From: Pseudomonas sp. ISL-84 | GTDB taxonomy: Bacteria > Bacillota > Bacilli > Bacillales > Cytobacillaceae | DNA length: 64,000 nt | NCBI GenBank assembly: GCA_018613035.1 | Contig: JAGGRA010000050.1 | Coordinates: 21,752-85,751, forward strand | Reading direction: 5' to 3' | Shown here: piece by piece, positions 33,861 to 43,400 of the stretch | How positions within the stretch are numbered: the first letter of the stretch is position 1 | Layout of the letters: each line of letters starts with the position of its first letter | Made by a program: the position numbers and the translations under genes | The notes under the pieces: model-generated | What the model was told of the DNA's origin: nothing | Database searches by the model: none | Seen by the model: only the letters and a program-made list of their open reading frames with translations

Positions 33861-35945
33861 ATGGCTACGTTAAAAAGAAGTTTTCTAGTATTGTTTTCTG
33901 CAGTCTTAATCCTTGCTTCCCTGGCAGGACTCCAACCAGCTGCTGCAGCCGAAACAGGCACCAAAACAATCACGATTCTACATACAAATGACTCTCACGC
34001 TAAAGTAAAGCCAACTGATGGAGGATTGGGCTTTGCCAAGCTGGCTACCCTAATCAAAGAACTTGAGCAGGAAAACGCTAATACGCTTCTGCTCGACGCA
34101 GGTGATACACTTCATGGAACTCCCTTTGCAACAGTTGAAAAAGGTGAAAGTATTACACAAATTTTAAATAAATTAGGCTATGATGCAATGGCGGCAGGAA
34201 ACCACGATTTCAACTATGGTTATCAGCAATTATTGGCATTGCAAAAACTGATGGACTTCCCTGTTCTAAGTGCCAACGTCCGAAATAAGACGGATGATTC
34301 CCTTCTATTACAGCCATATAAGGTTGAAGAAGTAGATGGCATCAAGATTGGTATCTTCGGACTTTCCACTCCAGAAACGCATTACAAGACCAATCCGAAA
34401 AATGTTGAAGGGTTAGAATTCACGGATCCTGTTGAAGAAGCCAAGGCTATGGTTAAAGTGCTGAAGGAAACAGAAAAAGTGGATATGGTTGTAGCATTAA
34501 CCCACCTCGGAATTGACGAATCCAGCACTGACACATCCATCCGTGTAGCAGAAGGTGCACCAGGCATTGACTTGATCGTCGATGGCCACAGCCATTCTAC
34601 CCTTGTTGAAGGACAAGCTGCTGGTGAAAGCACCCTTATAGTTAGTGCCGGTGAGCATACGAAAAATCTGGGTGTTGTTAAATTAACCTTTGATGGAAAC
34701 AAGCTTGTCGGCAAAGAAGCACGTTTGATTACGAAAGAAGATGCTGCTGAAACACTGGAAGATGCAGATGTAAAAGCATTAATTGACGAAGTAAGCGAAG
34801 CCCAGGACGTAATTTTGTCTGAAAAAATCGGTACCACTAAAACACTTTTAGATGGTGTACGCGAACATGTTCGTGCAGGCGAAACAAATTTGGGTAACCT
34901 TTTGACCGATGCCATGCACAAAGCTTCAAATGCAGACGCTGCCATTACAAATGGCGGAGGAATACGTGCGTCTATTGAAGCAGGCGATATTACAAAAAAG
35001 AATGTAATTGATGTTCTGCCATTCGGTAATTTCCTTGTGACAAAGAAATTCACGGGTGCAGAAATTAAGGCTGCACTTGAACATGGTACCAGCGACTATC
35101 CTAATGTTAAGGGTGCATTTCCCCATGTTTCAGGTATGAGCTTTGAAATTGATCTAAATGCTGAAAAGGGCCAAAGAGTTAAGGATCTAATGATCGCCGG
35201 AAAGCCAGTTGACCTTACAAAGGATTATGTTGTAGCAACAAACGACTTTATGGCTGTCGGCGGCGATGATTACACAATGTTTGAAAAAGGGCCGCTTGTG
35301 AATGAATATGGTGCCTTGGATGAGGTCTTAATCGACTATATTAAAGCAAATAGCCCAATCGATGCTAATAAGGAAGGCCGCATCGTCACTTATCTTCCAT
35401 TTAAAGATGTACCGGCCTATTCATGGTCCCGCCAATATATTGCAGACCTTTACGATCAGAATCTAGTAAAAGGCACATCTGAAACGACATTTGCTCCAAA
35501 AGCTGAATTAACACGCTCTCAATTTGCTTCTCTATTAGTGAGGGCTCTAGATTTAAAAGCATCCACAGACGCTCCATTTACAGATATCGCTCATCTTCCT
35601 GATGAAACAAAACAGGAAATTTCGGCTGCCCATGAATTTGGATTAGTCAAAGGTGTAACGGAAACAACATTTAACCCTAAGCATCCTATTACACGTGCAG
35701 ATATGACGATTATGCTTGAGCGTGCTTATGAGCTGCAAACTGAAACAGCTTATGAACCAAAGGCAAAAGCACCATTTACTGATATCACGAAGCTGACTGT
35801 GGAAGCTCAGGAAGCAATTGCTGCTGCATATGAGCTTGGATATGTTGAAGGCTATGGCAAAGGTCTCTTCCTGCCGAAAGGCCATGCGACACGCCAGGAA
35901 GCGGCAAAAGTAATATCTGTGTTTTTAGATTCCATTGAAGAGTAA
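33861..35945 (+). CDS. SLH-anchored 5'-nucleotidase family metallophosphatase
   Basis: 694 residues. Signal peptide (about 1-29, ends AAAAE). Metallophosphatase domain with metal-ligand motifs ILHTNDSHAK, LLLDAGDTLHGTPF, AAGNHDFNYG, THLGID and DGHSHS. The 5'-nucleotidase C-terminal substrate domain (about 305-500) has ETNLGNLLTDAMHKA, NGGGIRASI and VATNDFMAVGGDDY. Three SLH repeats follow (about 515-694) with FKDVPAYSWSRQYIADLYDQ and TRADMTIMLERAY. Likely releases nucleosides and phosphate at the cell surface. GGAGG precedes ATG. Confidence 0.93.
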   Translation: MATLKRSFLVLFSAVLILASLAGLQPAAAAETGTKTITILHTNDSHAKVKPTDGGLGFAKLATLIKELEQENANTLLLDAGDTLHGTPFATVEKGESITQILNKLGYDAMAAGNHDFNYGYQQLLALQKLMDFPVLSANVRNKTDDSLLLQPYKVEEVDGIKIGIFGLSTPETHYKTNPKNVEGLEFTDPVEEAKAMVKVLKETEKVDMVVALTHLGIDESSTDTSIRVAEGAPGIDLIVDGHSHSTLVEGQAAGESTLIVSAGEHTKNLGVVKLTFDGNKLVGKEARLITKEDAAETLEDADVKALIDEVSEAQDVILSEKIGTTKTLLDGVREHVRAGETNLGNLLTDAMHKASNADAAITNGGGIRASIEAGDITKKNVIDVLPFGNFLVTKKFTGAEIKAALEHGTSDYPNVKGAFPHVSGMSFEIDLNAEKGQRVKDLMIAGKPVDLTKDYVVATNDFMAVGGDDYTMFEKGPLVNEYGALDEVLIDYIKANSPIDANKEGRIVTYLPFKDVPAYSWSRQYIADLYDQNLVKGTSETTFAPKAELTRSQFASLLVRALDLKASTDAPFTDIAHLPDETKQEISAAHEFGLVKGVTETTFNPKHPITRADMTIMLERAYELQTETAYEPKAKAPFTDITKLTVEAQEAIAAAYELGYVEGYGKGLFLPKGHATRQEAAKVISVFLDSIEE

Positions 35946-35955
35946 ATAAGAGTAG

Positions 35956-35991
35956 CATCCAATCCTGGACGTTGGGATTGGATGTTTTTTT
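35956..35991 (+). terminator. Terminator after the SLH nucleotidase
   Basis: CATCCAATCC pairs with GGATTGGATG, followed by seven T. Confidence 0.9.
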
Positions 35992-36153
35992 ATTTGCTTG
36001 ACATACAACTGCTCGAAATTTCCCGAGAAATGAAGTCAAATATTGTAGAAATTTTTGTTGTTTCATTTACAAAAAATGGCGGTATACAAATAGTAATTAG
36101 TAGAATTACAAGTTTTGTAAATAGATAAATAATAATAGAAGGAGTTGTTATTC

Positions 36154-36255
36154 ATGAAAATTAAAGCTGGAAGCTGGAGAATGCTTACCAAAAAAGATAA
36201 ATTATTTATTTTAGAGCTTGTTAGTTACCGCTCTAAAAACAAACGTACTTCTTAA
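36154..36255 (+). CDS. Putative 33-residue basic peptide
   Basis: Product starts MKIKAGSWRMLTKKDKLFIL and ends in a basic tail (YRSKNKRTS). GAAGGAG lies about ten bases before ATG, and a terminator (36316-36338) follows. No family recognised. Net positive, amphipathic. It fills an otherwise empty 490-base gap between the SLH nucleotidase and an LCP gene. Confidence 0.45.
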   Translation: MKIKAGSWRMLTKKDKLFILELVSYRSKNKRTS

Positions 36256-36315
36256 CCGTCCTCATTTCTATCAACCCCACCCCTCTTTCACCGAAGACTC
36301 ATATTCCGAAATATA

Positions 36316-36338
36316 ACAGGCATGATTGCCTGTTTTTT
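36316..36338 (+). terminator. Terminator after the 33-residue ORF
   Basis: ACAGGCA/TGCCTGT 7-bp stem, TGAT loop, six T. Confidence 0.8.
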
Positions 36339-36438
36339 ATTTGCAGAATTACATTTTTTCACAATCCCCCATCTATTCAATTCTCTTTAAATTTGATAAT
36401 CTATTAGTTAGGTTTATTAATCCATCGGAGGTAAAGAA

Positions 36439-37368
36439 ATGAGAGCCGAAAAAAAAGGCAAGAAAAAAAGAGTATGGCTTAGAGTTATAGGGATGATTCT
36501 ACTCCTGGCTGTGGCAGCAGCTGGAGTTTACGGTTACACCGTTTATAAATCTCTAACGGATGCAGTAGAAACGATGCACCAGCCGATTAAACGAGAGAAG
36601 TCCGAAAAGAGACCGGAACAGATTACTTTAGAAAAAAGAGATCCCTTTTCTGTCCTTATGCTCGGTGTGGACGAGCGGGAAGGTGACAAAGGACGTTCAG
36701 ACACAATGATTGTTTTAACGGTTAACCCTGAAAAGAATTCGGTTAAAATGCTAAGTATACCTAGAGATACACGAACACAAATAGTTGGAAAAGGCATCGA
36801 TGATAAAATTAACCACGCCTATGCTTTTGGCGGAGTAGAGATGTCTATGGCCACCGTCGAGAATTTCCTCGATATTCCAATTGATTATTATATGCAAATC
36901 AATATGGAAGGCTTCAAAGACATTGTAGACGCGGTCGGGGGTGTTACAGTAAATAATGACTTGGACTTCACTTCTGATGGTGTTCATTTTCCGAAGGAGC
37001 AGTTAACCTTAGATGGTGAAAAGGCATTAAAATACACAAGAATGAGATATGAGGATCCAAGAGGGGACTTCGGCAGGCAGCTAAGGCAGCGCCAAATTAT
37101 CCAGGGAGTCATTAATAAAGGGGCAAGCTTCTCTTCATTGACTAGATTTGATGACATCTTTGAAGCCCTTGGAAAAAATATCAAAACGAATATGGCTTTT
37201 AACGAAATGGTTGATATTCAAAAGAATTACAAAGAAGCTGGAAAAAATATTGAGCAACTTGCCATCGAAGGCAGCGGCCAAACCATAAATAACATCTGGT
37301 ATTTAATGGTCCCTGATGAAGAACAAAAGAGAATACAAGATGAGTTAAAAAGCCATCTGGCATTATAA
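36439..37368 (+). CDS. LCP family wall polymer ligase, second copy
   Basis: 309 residues. Very basic N-terminus (RAEKKGKKKRVWLR), one membrane anchor (about 13-32), extracellular LCP domain with SVLMLGVDEREGDKGRSDTM, MLSIPRDTRTQIVG, DKINHAYAFGG and EKALKYTRMRYEDPRGDFGR. These include the Arg/Asp residues that hold the polyprenyl pyrophosphate. It stands close to secA2-slaP and may anchor the secondary polymer that SLH domains bind, though that is inference. GGAGG precedes ATG. Confidence 0.93.
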   Translation: MRAEKKGKKKRVWLRVIGMILLLAVAAAGVYGYTVYKSLTDAVETMHQPIKREKSEKRPEQITLEKRDPFSVLMLGVDEREGDKGRSDTMIVLTVNPEKNSVKMLSIPRDTRTQIVGKGIDDKINHAYAFGGVEMSMATVENFLDIPIDYYMQINMEGFKDIVDAVGGVTVNNDLDFTSDGVHFPKEQLTLDGEKALKYTRMRYEDPRGDFGRQLRQRQIIQGVINKGASFSSLTRFDDIFEALGKNIKTNMAFNEMVDIQKNYKEAGKNIEQLAIEGSGQTINNIWYLMVPDEEQKRIQDELKSHLAL

Positions 37369-37485
37369 ATCTCTGTTACTCTCAACTGGTGATCTCCCCA
37401 GCATCCCAAAGGGAGTACCATGGCCCCCGTGGAAAGTGAAGCACTTTCGAACGGAAATCAAACAGGCCCATTTCACAGAATGACT
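37369..37485. repeat. Dispersed repeat, degenerate copy
   Basis: Weak match to the family at 5417: CTGTTACTC...CAACTGGTGAT at one end and CGGAAATCAAACAGG at the other, with most of the GC-rich middle lost. Confidence 0.5.
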
Positions 37486-37493
37486 AAAAAAGA

Positions 37494-37531
37494 CTATAGA
37501 CAAACCCGATTTTCATCGGGTTTGTCTATAG
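37494..37531 (-). terminator. Terminator after the subtilase
   Basis: Perfect 17-bp stem (CTATAGACAAACCCGAT and its complement), four-base loop, TCTTTTTT on the minus strand. The tightest hairpin in the window. Confidence 0.85.
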
Positions 37532-37538
37532 CCTGAGA

Positions 37539-37564
37539 AGCAGTGCAATCGCACTGCTTTTTTT
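37539..37564 (+). terminator. Terminator after the second LCP gene
   Basis: AGCAGTGC/GCACTGCT stem, AATC loop, seven-T run on the plus strand, back to back with the subtilase terminator. Confidence 0.85.
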
Positions 37565-37568
37565 CGTT

Positions 37569-40500
37569 TTACTTTATAGTGATTTTATAAGGATCTGTGC
37601 TGGCATTGCCCGCGGCATCCTCCACTTTTATATAATAGCTGCCTTTTTTCAGCTTTAACGGCAAGATTTCATTGTCACCTTTACCGTAGTAATCAGAGAC
37701 AGCCACTTGGGTTCCTTTGGAATTATAAATGGTTACTTTTCCATCTAAATCCCTTGGCATCTGCAAAGCAACCGTAACGCTTCTGTCTTTATCAAGGTTA
37801 AGCTTGTAGATATCCTGATCGCCTTTATTAGATGTGACATTCATATAGCCCGTTGCATAAAAGCCATTTCCGTTTCGTTTTAAAGAAAGCGGCTTAGACG
37901 GGATATTATTTTTCACCTTGGAAGCACTGTCTTCATCTGTCCTGTTCGCGCCATCAATCTTAAGGATATATGGAACTAATGATGAATTTGTTCCAAAGTA
38001 ATCAAAGGTTAAGATAAAGTAGCCTGATTTCTTTTTGGTCTTAAAGCCGGTTCTTTCTTCCCCGCTGTAAAAGCTGTAATCTACCATCGTGATATTGCCT
38101 TCCTCTTCCGGTTCCAGCTTCCCATTTCCATTCGTATCCTCTATTAATACCAGGACTGGGTCAATCTCAGCCCGATGCTGTGCTTTAACACCTTTGTATT
38201 TGTCAGACAATTCTCTTGGTGTGACTCTGACTCCAAACACCCCATCCTTGCCAGGCTTAAAATAATAGGTGTCCACATCTCCGGCTGTTGAATAATTGCC
38301 TGTCAGTCCTGTTGTCGAAACCTTTATGGCATTTTCTAAGGAATCATTTTTCTCATAAGGATCTGCAACATCTTTTACTTTTGTTTTTACTGTAAAGCGA
38401 TAAGGTTCGAACGCTGGACGATACATTGGATCGGAAACACGGAAATAATAAGTCTCTCCTGCCTGCAGCCCGAGTGTAAAGTTACCCTCTACTGATACTG
38501 TATCGTCCGTCCAGGACCAGGTGCTGTTGGAATAGACGTATGAAAAGTCCTTGTACTCTTCATTGTACTTTAACACTTCCATCGCTGCCGGCTTGTAGCG
38601 GCCGTAACTCATATTCACTTCAAAAATGGAACTGTGCTTCGGTGTGAAGGAAAACCAGTCCTCATCCCCGAAGGTTTGCAGATACCCTTCCTTTGATTCA
38701 CTTTCTTCAAACGATACAGCAGCATCCTTTAGCGTATTGATATAATCTTCATAGGTTTGCATGTATGGATCGAACATCTTTTGCTCGATCGCTTCTTTCT
38801 TGGCAATATACTCTTCTAGATCTCCTTCAACAAGCTCTTCCTCAGGACTTCCCATTCCAAGGTCCATCGGGATGCCATCTTCATCAGCAGGAAGTGATCT
38901 CGCATCAATCGTTAATTGGTATGGCTTGAAGGAAGAATAGCTTTTTTCATAATCAATTTCAAAGTCCCCAAACATGAGCATGAATTCATCAAAATATGGT
39001 TTATTTGTTACTTCAATCATATATTCCTGGCCGCCAATCGCGTTAAATGCCAGCTCCTCGCCTTTTCCTTCTCCTTTATAGGAGGCCTGATCCATCTCAT
39101 GAATCATTTCTCCTTCTTCCATTTTTTCAATCATATGAAGTTTAATGGAAGGATTAATTCCCGGGACACCCGAAAGGCTGATTTTAACGGCTTTCATCCC
39201 ATCCTCTTCCTGCCCTGGAACTTTAAAGCGGAAGAAATCTGAATCACCTGGGATTTCTTTCATTCCTTCATCAATAACAGCTTCTTCTGTTTGCTTGGAA
39301 GCGGCTTCTGCTTCAGGCTCTTCCATTTCTTCTTCCGGAAGATTTTCACCTGACATTAATAGTTCGTCTGTATAGTAATTAACCAATCCGGATCGATACG
39401 GCAGGGATTCAACCTCGACAGGTGCTTCCATTGAATTGCCATCTTCCAGTAAATCTGCACTCTTATGAAGTGTTAGCTTATAGGTTGATTGTCCAGCTTC
39501 TCCATACTTTCCGAAGCTATCTTTAACAGCGACAACAAGCGTACCATTCTCTTCGGCTTTAAAGAGGGTTCCCTCACCGCTGCCCTCACGTGCTCCATTT
39601 ATTTCTGCCTTTTCTAGCGGTTTTTTCTCTCCATCCTTGAAAAATAGCAGTTCTAATTTCAAATCAAAATTTTCTGTTCCGTCCAGGGAAATTTGTATAT
39701 ACTCACCCTCAGCTAATGATGTTTTATATAGATCCGTTTGGTTCAAATTCTGCAATTTGCCTGACACTGGAATAGCCTCAAATTCGCCAAGATCCTTAGC
39801 TTTGGCAAGGATATCCGCTTCTTTAACAGACGGGTCCGCAGGAATTTTTTTCGGATCAAATGACAGCAGCTTGACCGGATCGATCATTCCATAGCCATAT
39901 TTTAAATCATAGCCTTTGGCTCCTAAATCTCTGGCTGTCTTCGTTAAAATATAATTCACCTGATAAGGTGTAAGGTTTGGATATTTGGACATTAATAGGG
40001 ACACTGCCCCTGCCACTACTGGAGATGCCATTGAAGTACCGCTCATTTCAACAAAGGAAGAACCCTTGTCCATATCAAAAACAGGTGCATATACCTTATG
40101 GCCAGGAGCTACTACATCTACAGATGGTCCATATGTAGAAAAGGATGCAAGCTGATTATGTTCGTCTGTTGCCCCGACACTAATCACTCCATCAAAGGAA
40201 GCAGGATAATTAAGGATATTCGCACCATCATTCCCTGCTGCTGCCACCACAATAATACCGGCATCAATTGCCTTTTGGACAGCATCTTTAAGGATTGGAG
40301 AAGGATAATAGGTTCCAAGACTCATATTAATAATTTTCACCTTTTGGCGAACGGCCTCAAGAATTCCTTCAGCAATCGTATAATCAGTAACATACCAGGA
40401 ACGGTTAAAAACATCGATTGAAACAATCTCGGAATTTGGGGCTACACCATAACCGCCGATTCCATTTCCCTGTTCAGCACCGATAATTCCGGCTACATGT

Positions 40501-41114
40501 GTGCCATGGCTATCAGGTGCGCCTTTTTTCAATGGATTCATGGCATTTTTATTCGCTGTAATTTTGTTCTTCAACTCAGGATGTGTCGCATCTACCCCTG
40601 TATCAATGACCCCTACTTTAACTTTATATTTGCCTGCAAGTGAGTGCGCCTTTTCAAGATTTAAATTTTTAAGGTGAAACATTTCGGGAGCCTTAGGATC
40701 TGCGGTTCCCAGCCTTTTACCATAAGCACTTCTGTTAATGGAGGTCACATTGGCCAGTTTGGCATAATTCTCGGCCACCTGCATTAGCTCTTTTCCGCCC
40801 TGAACTTCAATCACATCATAGCCTAGGCTGGCAAACCTCTTAACGAGCTTTCCGCCGGCTTTCTTGTGTTCACTTTGAGATAGCGGCTTTTCATATTTTA
40901 CAACAAGCTGATTCTCAGTAAATTTCTTTTCCTCGTCCTTTGTTACCTGGCTAGCCTTAAAATCTTTATTTTGCAGGTTAAATTGCTCAAGCTGCTGATA
41001 AACTCTTTGTGTGACACTCTTATCAGCTGCTGCTGCTGCCCCTGGCAAGAAAGAACTGACCGCCAGAGTGGCGGCTAATCCTGCCGCTAGACCCTTCCCC
41101 ATAAAACTCTTCAT
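37569..41114 (-). CDS. Large secreted S8 (subtilisin-like) serine protease
   Basis: 1181 residues. Signal peptide (MKSFMGKGLAAGLAATLAVS ... AAAA-DKS). An inhibitor-type propeptide follows (about 60-140). The catalytic domain shows Asp in KVGVIDTGVDATHPEL, His in DSHGTHVAGIIGAEQGNG and Ser in MSGTSMASPVVAGAVSLLMS. About 700 further residues are beta-rich and acidic, with several pre-peptidase C-type repeats (for example NGTLVVAVKD, GSYYIKVEDAAGNASTDPYK at the end). No SLH repeats, unlike its neighbours. ATG 41114 follows AGGGAGG; the 18 extra codons upstream have no site. Likely a wall-associated or processing protease. Confidence 0.92.
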   Translation of the reverse strand: MKSFMGKGLAAGLAATLAVSSFLPGAAAAADKSVTQRVYQQLEQFNLQNKDFKASQVTKDEEKKFTENQLVVKYEKPLSQSEHKKAGGKLVKRFASLGYDVIEVQGGKELMQVAENYAKLANVTSINRSAYGKRLGTADPKAPEMFHLKNLNLEKAHSLAGKYKVKVGVIDTGVDATHPELKNKITANKNAMNPLKKGAPDSHGTHVAGIIGAEQGNGIGGYGVAPNSEIVSIDVFNRSWYVTDYTIAEGILEAVRQKVKIINMSLGTYYPSPILKDAVQKAIDAGIIVVAAAGNDGANILNYPASFDGVISVGATDEHNQLASFSTYGPSVDVVAPGHKVYAPVFDMDKGSSFVEMSGTSMASPVVAGAVSLLMSKYPNLTPYQVNYILTKTARDLGAKGYDLKYGYGMIDPVKLLSFDPKKIPADPSVKEADILAKAKDLGEFEAIPVSGKLQNLNQTDLYKTSLAEGEYIQISLDGTENFDLKLELLFFKDGEKKPLEKAEINGAREGSGEGTLFKAEENGTLVVAVKDSFGKYGEAGQSTYKLTLHKSADLLEDGNSMEAPVEVESLPYRSGLVNYYTDELLMSGENLPEEEMEEPEAEAASKQTEEAVIDEGMKEIPGDSDFFRFKVPGQEEDGMKAVKISLSGVPGINPSIKLHMIEKMEEGEMIHEMDQASYKGEGKGEELAFNAIGGQEYMIEVTNKPYFDEFMLMFGDFEIDYEKSYSSFKPYQLTIDARSLPADEDGIPMDLGMGSPEEELVEGDLEEYIAKKEAIEQKMFDPYMQTYEDYINTLKDAAVSFEESESKEGYLQTFGDEDWFSFTPKHSSIFEVNMSYGRYKPAAMEVLKYNEEYKDFSYVYSNSTWSWTDDTVSVEGNFTLGLQAGETYYFRVSDPMYRPAFEPYRFTVKTKVKDVADPYEKNDSLENAIKVSTTGLTGNYSTAGDVDTYYFKPGKDGVFGVRVTPRELSDKYKGVKAQHRAEIDPVLVLIEDTNGNGKLEPEEEGNITMVDYSFYSGEERTGFKTKKKSGYFILTFDYFGTNSSLVPYILKIDGANRTDEDSASKVKNNIPSKPLSLKRNGNGFYATGYMNVTSNKGDQDIYKLNLDKDRSVTVALQMPRDLDGKVTIYNSKGTQVAVSDYYGKGDNEILPLKLKKGSYYIKVEDAAGNASTDPYKITIK

Positions 41115-41333
41115 GTTTTTCCTCCCTAAACAAAATTCATAGCTTAATAGAATAGATACATAGTACATGGATAATATTTCCTACTATATAGACGAATGGG
41201 AATGGAAAAAGTTTCATTTTAAGTTTATTTTACCCATTGTTTATATTTCTATCATAAATTAAATGGCCGCGATAATAAATGGAATGTTTTCTTTGAAATT
41301 TGACATATTTCTCCTTGCAGGCATTAAAAAAAC

Positions 41334-41804
41334 TTACTTATTATAGTCCCATAATATTGTCCACTTTCCTTTTTCTTGCCCCACATATACATCCTGTTCG
41401 ATATCGAAATTTCCGTACTTTCCTTTAAAGGTTTGGATAATGGTAATTTTATAGGCAGGTTTGACTACGGAATCTTTTTTGGACATTCTCCATGAATTAA
41501 GCTTTTCGGGCTCACCAAGTGTAAAGGTAAAAGTATCGACACCAAAGTGATTCATAAACACATGGGCCCTATCCTGGATGTAATGCCCCTTAGAAAATCT
41601 CTGTTTCATGCTTGAATGGAAGAGCTCCCAGGAAGATGAAAACTCCCCTTTCTGTTCAAAAGCGTAAAACTGGCCGACAGCTTCTTTTGCCTGTTTTTCT
41701 GATGAAAATAACAAGGCTTTAAGCAATAATAATAAAAGGACAATAGCTAGAGTAACTAAAATAATTTTTAAATAAGTGTTTTTTTGATTTCTTGTGTACC
41801 CCAC
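41334..41804 (-). CDS. Membrane-anchored NTF2-like hypothetical protein
   Basis: 156 residues. One membrane span near the N-terminus (YLKIILVTLAIVLLLLLLKA), then an extracellular domain with SSEKQAKEAVGQFYAFEQKG and SSWELFHSSMKQRFSKGHYI, which resembles NTF2-like folds. GTG start with AAAGAGGTGG ahead. Function unknown. Confidence 0.75.
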   Translation of the reverse strand: MGYTRNQKNTYLKIILVTLAIVLLLLLLKALLFSSEKQAKEAVGQFYAFEQKGEFSSSWELFHSSMKQRFSKGHYIQDRAHVFMNHFGVDTFTFTLGEPEKLNSWRMSKKDSVVKPAYKITIIQTFKGKYGNFDIEQDVYVGQEKGKWTILWDYNK

Positions 41805-41888
41805 AATACCACCTCTTTAAAAAGGTTGTTGATTTATATTATTCGGGGATATTGTGATTTATCTCTTAAAGTAAGATTCAGAGCCTGC

Positions 41889-41926
41889 AAAAAGGGATGC
41901 CTCCATGTAAGGAAGGCATCCCTTTT
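41889..41926 (-). terminator. Terminator after the TRAP operon
   Basis: AAAAGGGATGCCT pairs perfectly with AGGCATCCCTTTT, just after the aldehyde dehydrogenase stop. Confidence 0.85.
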
Positions 41927-41939
41927 CTGCAATCAACCA

Positions 41940-43397
41940 TCAATATTTCAACGCCACATTCTTCACCTGCGTATAATTCTTCAGTGCTTCCAATCCTTTT
42001 TCCCGTCCAAAGCCGCTGTGCTTATAGCCGCCGAATGGCTGGGTGATGCCTCCGCCTGCTCCATAGTGATTGATGAAGACCTGACCGCATTCAAGCGCAT
42101 TGGCAACGCGGTGGGCCCGGCCGGCATTTTCGGTCCATACGCCTGCAACAAGTCCGTACGGTGTGCCGTTAGCGATTTCAATTGCTTCGTCTTCACTATC
42201 GAAAGTAGTCACGGTCAGAACCGGTCCGAAGATTTCCTCCTGGGCAAGATAATGGTTCGCCGGGACGTTATCAAAAATGGTCGGCTGGAGATAATAGCCT
42301 GATTCGCAGCCTTCGACAGGCTGGCGTTTTCCGCCAGTTGCCACCCTGATTCCGTCATCCTCTGCAAGCTGCAGGAAGCCCTGGATCCGCTCGAATTGCT
42401 TTTGGTTTAAAACGGGTCCAAGGTCAGGATTGTTGATTCCCTGCCCAATTCTCAGCTTTTCAAAGGATGCAGCGAGTTTCTGCACAAACTCATCCTTGAT
42501 TGATTTTTCAATCACCAGGCGGGAGCCTGCAGAACATGTCTGTCCGGCATTTTGTATGATGGACTTTAACACCCACTCTAATGCTAATTCCTCATTGCAG
42601 TCAGCAAACACTACATTCGGAGATTTTCCGCCAAGCTCCAATGTTACCGGTACAATATTCTTCGCTGCTGTTTCCATGACTCTTTTTCCAGTCTCGACTG
42701 AACCGGTAAAGGTAACATGATTGACTCCAGGGTGAGCTGATAAGGCCGCTCCTGCTTCATAGCCATAGCCTGTTACCACATTGAGAATACCTTTTGGCAG
42801 TCCAAGGCTTTCCATTAGTTCAACAAGCTTCAGTGTGGATAGCGGCGTATCCTCAGCCGGCTTCAGTACTGCAGCATTGCCGGTTGCAATCGATACGGCA
42901 ATGCTTCGTGCTGCGATTTGCAGCGGGTAATTCCAAGGAATGATATGTCCGACAACCCCAAGTGGTTCGCGGACAGTGTAATCGATAATGCCTCTTTCAA
43001 CCGGGATTGTTTCACCCATGATTTTATCGGCCACACCAGCGTAAAATTCGAAATAGCGGGCAGCGATTTCCACATCAATTTCAGCCTGGACAAGCGGCTT
43101 GCCGACATTTAACGTTTCCAATTTAGCCAGTTCTTCTTTGTTTTCGCGGATGATATCTGCTGTTTTAAAAAGCAGTCTGCCTCGGTTATAAGCCTGCAGT
43201 GATTTCCACTCTTCCGAACGAAATGCCTTCTTTGCCGCTTTAACGGCACTGTCTACCTCAGCCTGATCCCCGCGCGGTACCAAAGCCAAAACAGAACCGT
43301 CTGCCGGGTTTTTCACTTCTATTAATTTGCCTTCGTCCGGAACCACCCATTCTCCATCAATATAGCAGCCTTGAACCTGTACGTCTGTTGCTTTCAT
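41940..43397 (-). CDS. NAD(P)-dependent aldehyde dehydrogenase
   Basis: 485 residues, full length. Catalytic Cys in NAGQTCSAGSRLV, general-base Glu in PVTLELGGKSPNVVF, cofactor region FTGSVETGKRVM, and the C-terminal FGGYKHSGFGREKGLEALKN typical of betaine-aldehyde-type members. Last gene of the operon, three bases after the SDR gene. Substrate not predictable; probably a hydroxyaldehyde or semialdehyde made by the upstream dehydrogenases. Confidence 0.92.
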   Translation of the reverse strand: MKATDVQVQGCYIDGEWVVPDEGKLIEVKNPADGSVLALVPRGDQAEVDSAVKAAKKAFRSEEWKSLQAYNRGRLLFKTADIIRENKEELAKLETLNVGKPLVQAEIDVEIAARYFEFYAGVADKIMGETIPVERGIIDYTVREPLGVVGHIIPWNYPLQIAARSIAVSIATGNAAVLKPAEDTPLSTLKLVELMESLGLPKGILNVVTGYGYEAGAALSAHPGVNHVTFTGSVETGKRVMETAAKNIVPVTLELGGKSPNVVFADCNEELALEWVLKSIIQNAGQTCSAGSRLVIEKSIKDEFVQKLAASFEKLRIGQGINNPDLGPVLNQKQFERIQGFLQLAEDDGIRVATGGKRQPVEGCESGYYLQPTIFDNVPANHYLAQEEIFGPVLTVTTFDSEDEAIEIANGTPYGLVAGVWTENAGRAHRVANALECGQVFINHYGAGGGITQPFGGYKHSGFGREKGLEALKNYTQVKNVALKY

Positions 43398-43400
43398 TCT

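Noticed and set aside
34382..35053. 223-codon minus-strand frame
   Set aside because: Antisense to the SLH 5'-nucleotidase, whose domains and signal peptide are clear; no ribosome binding site.
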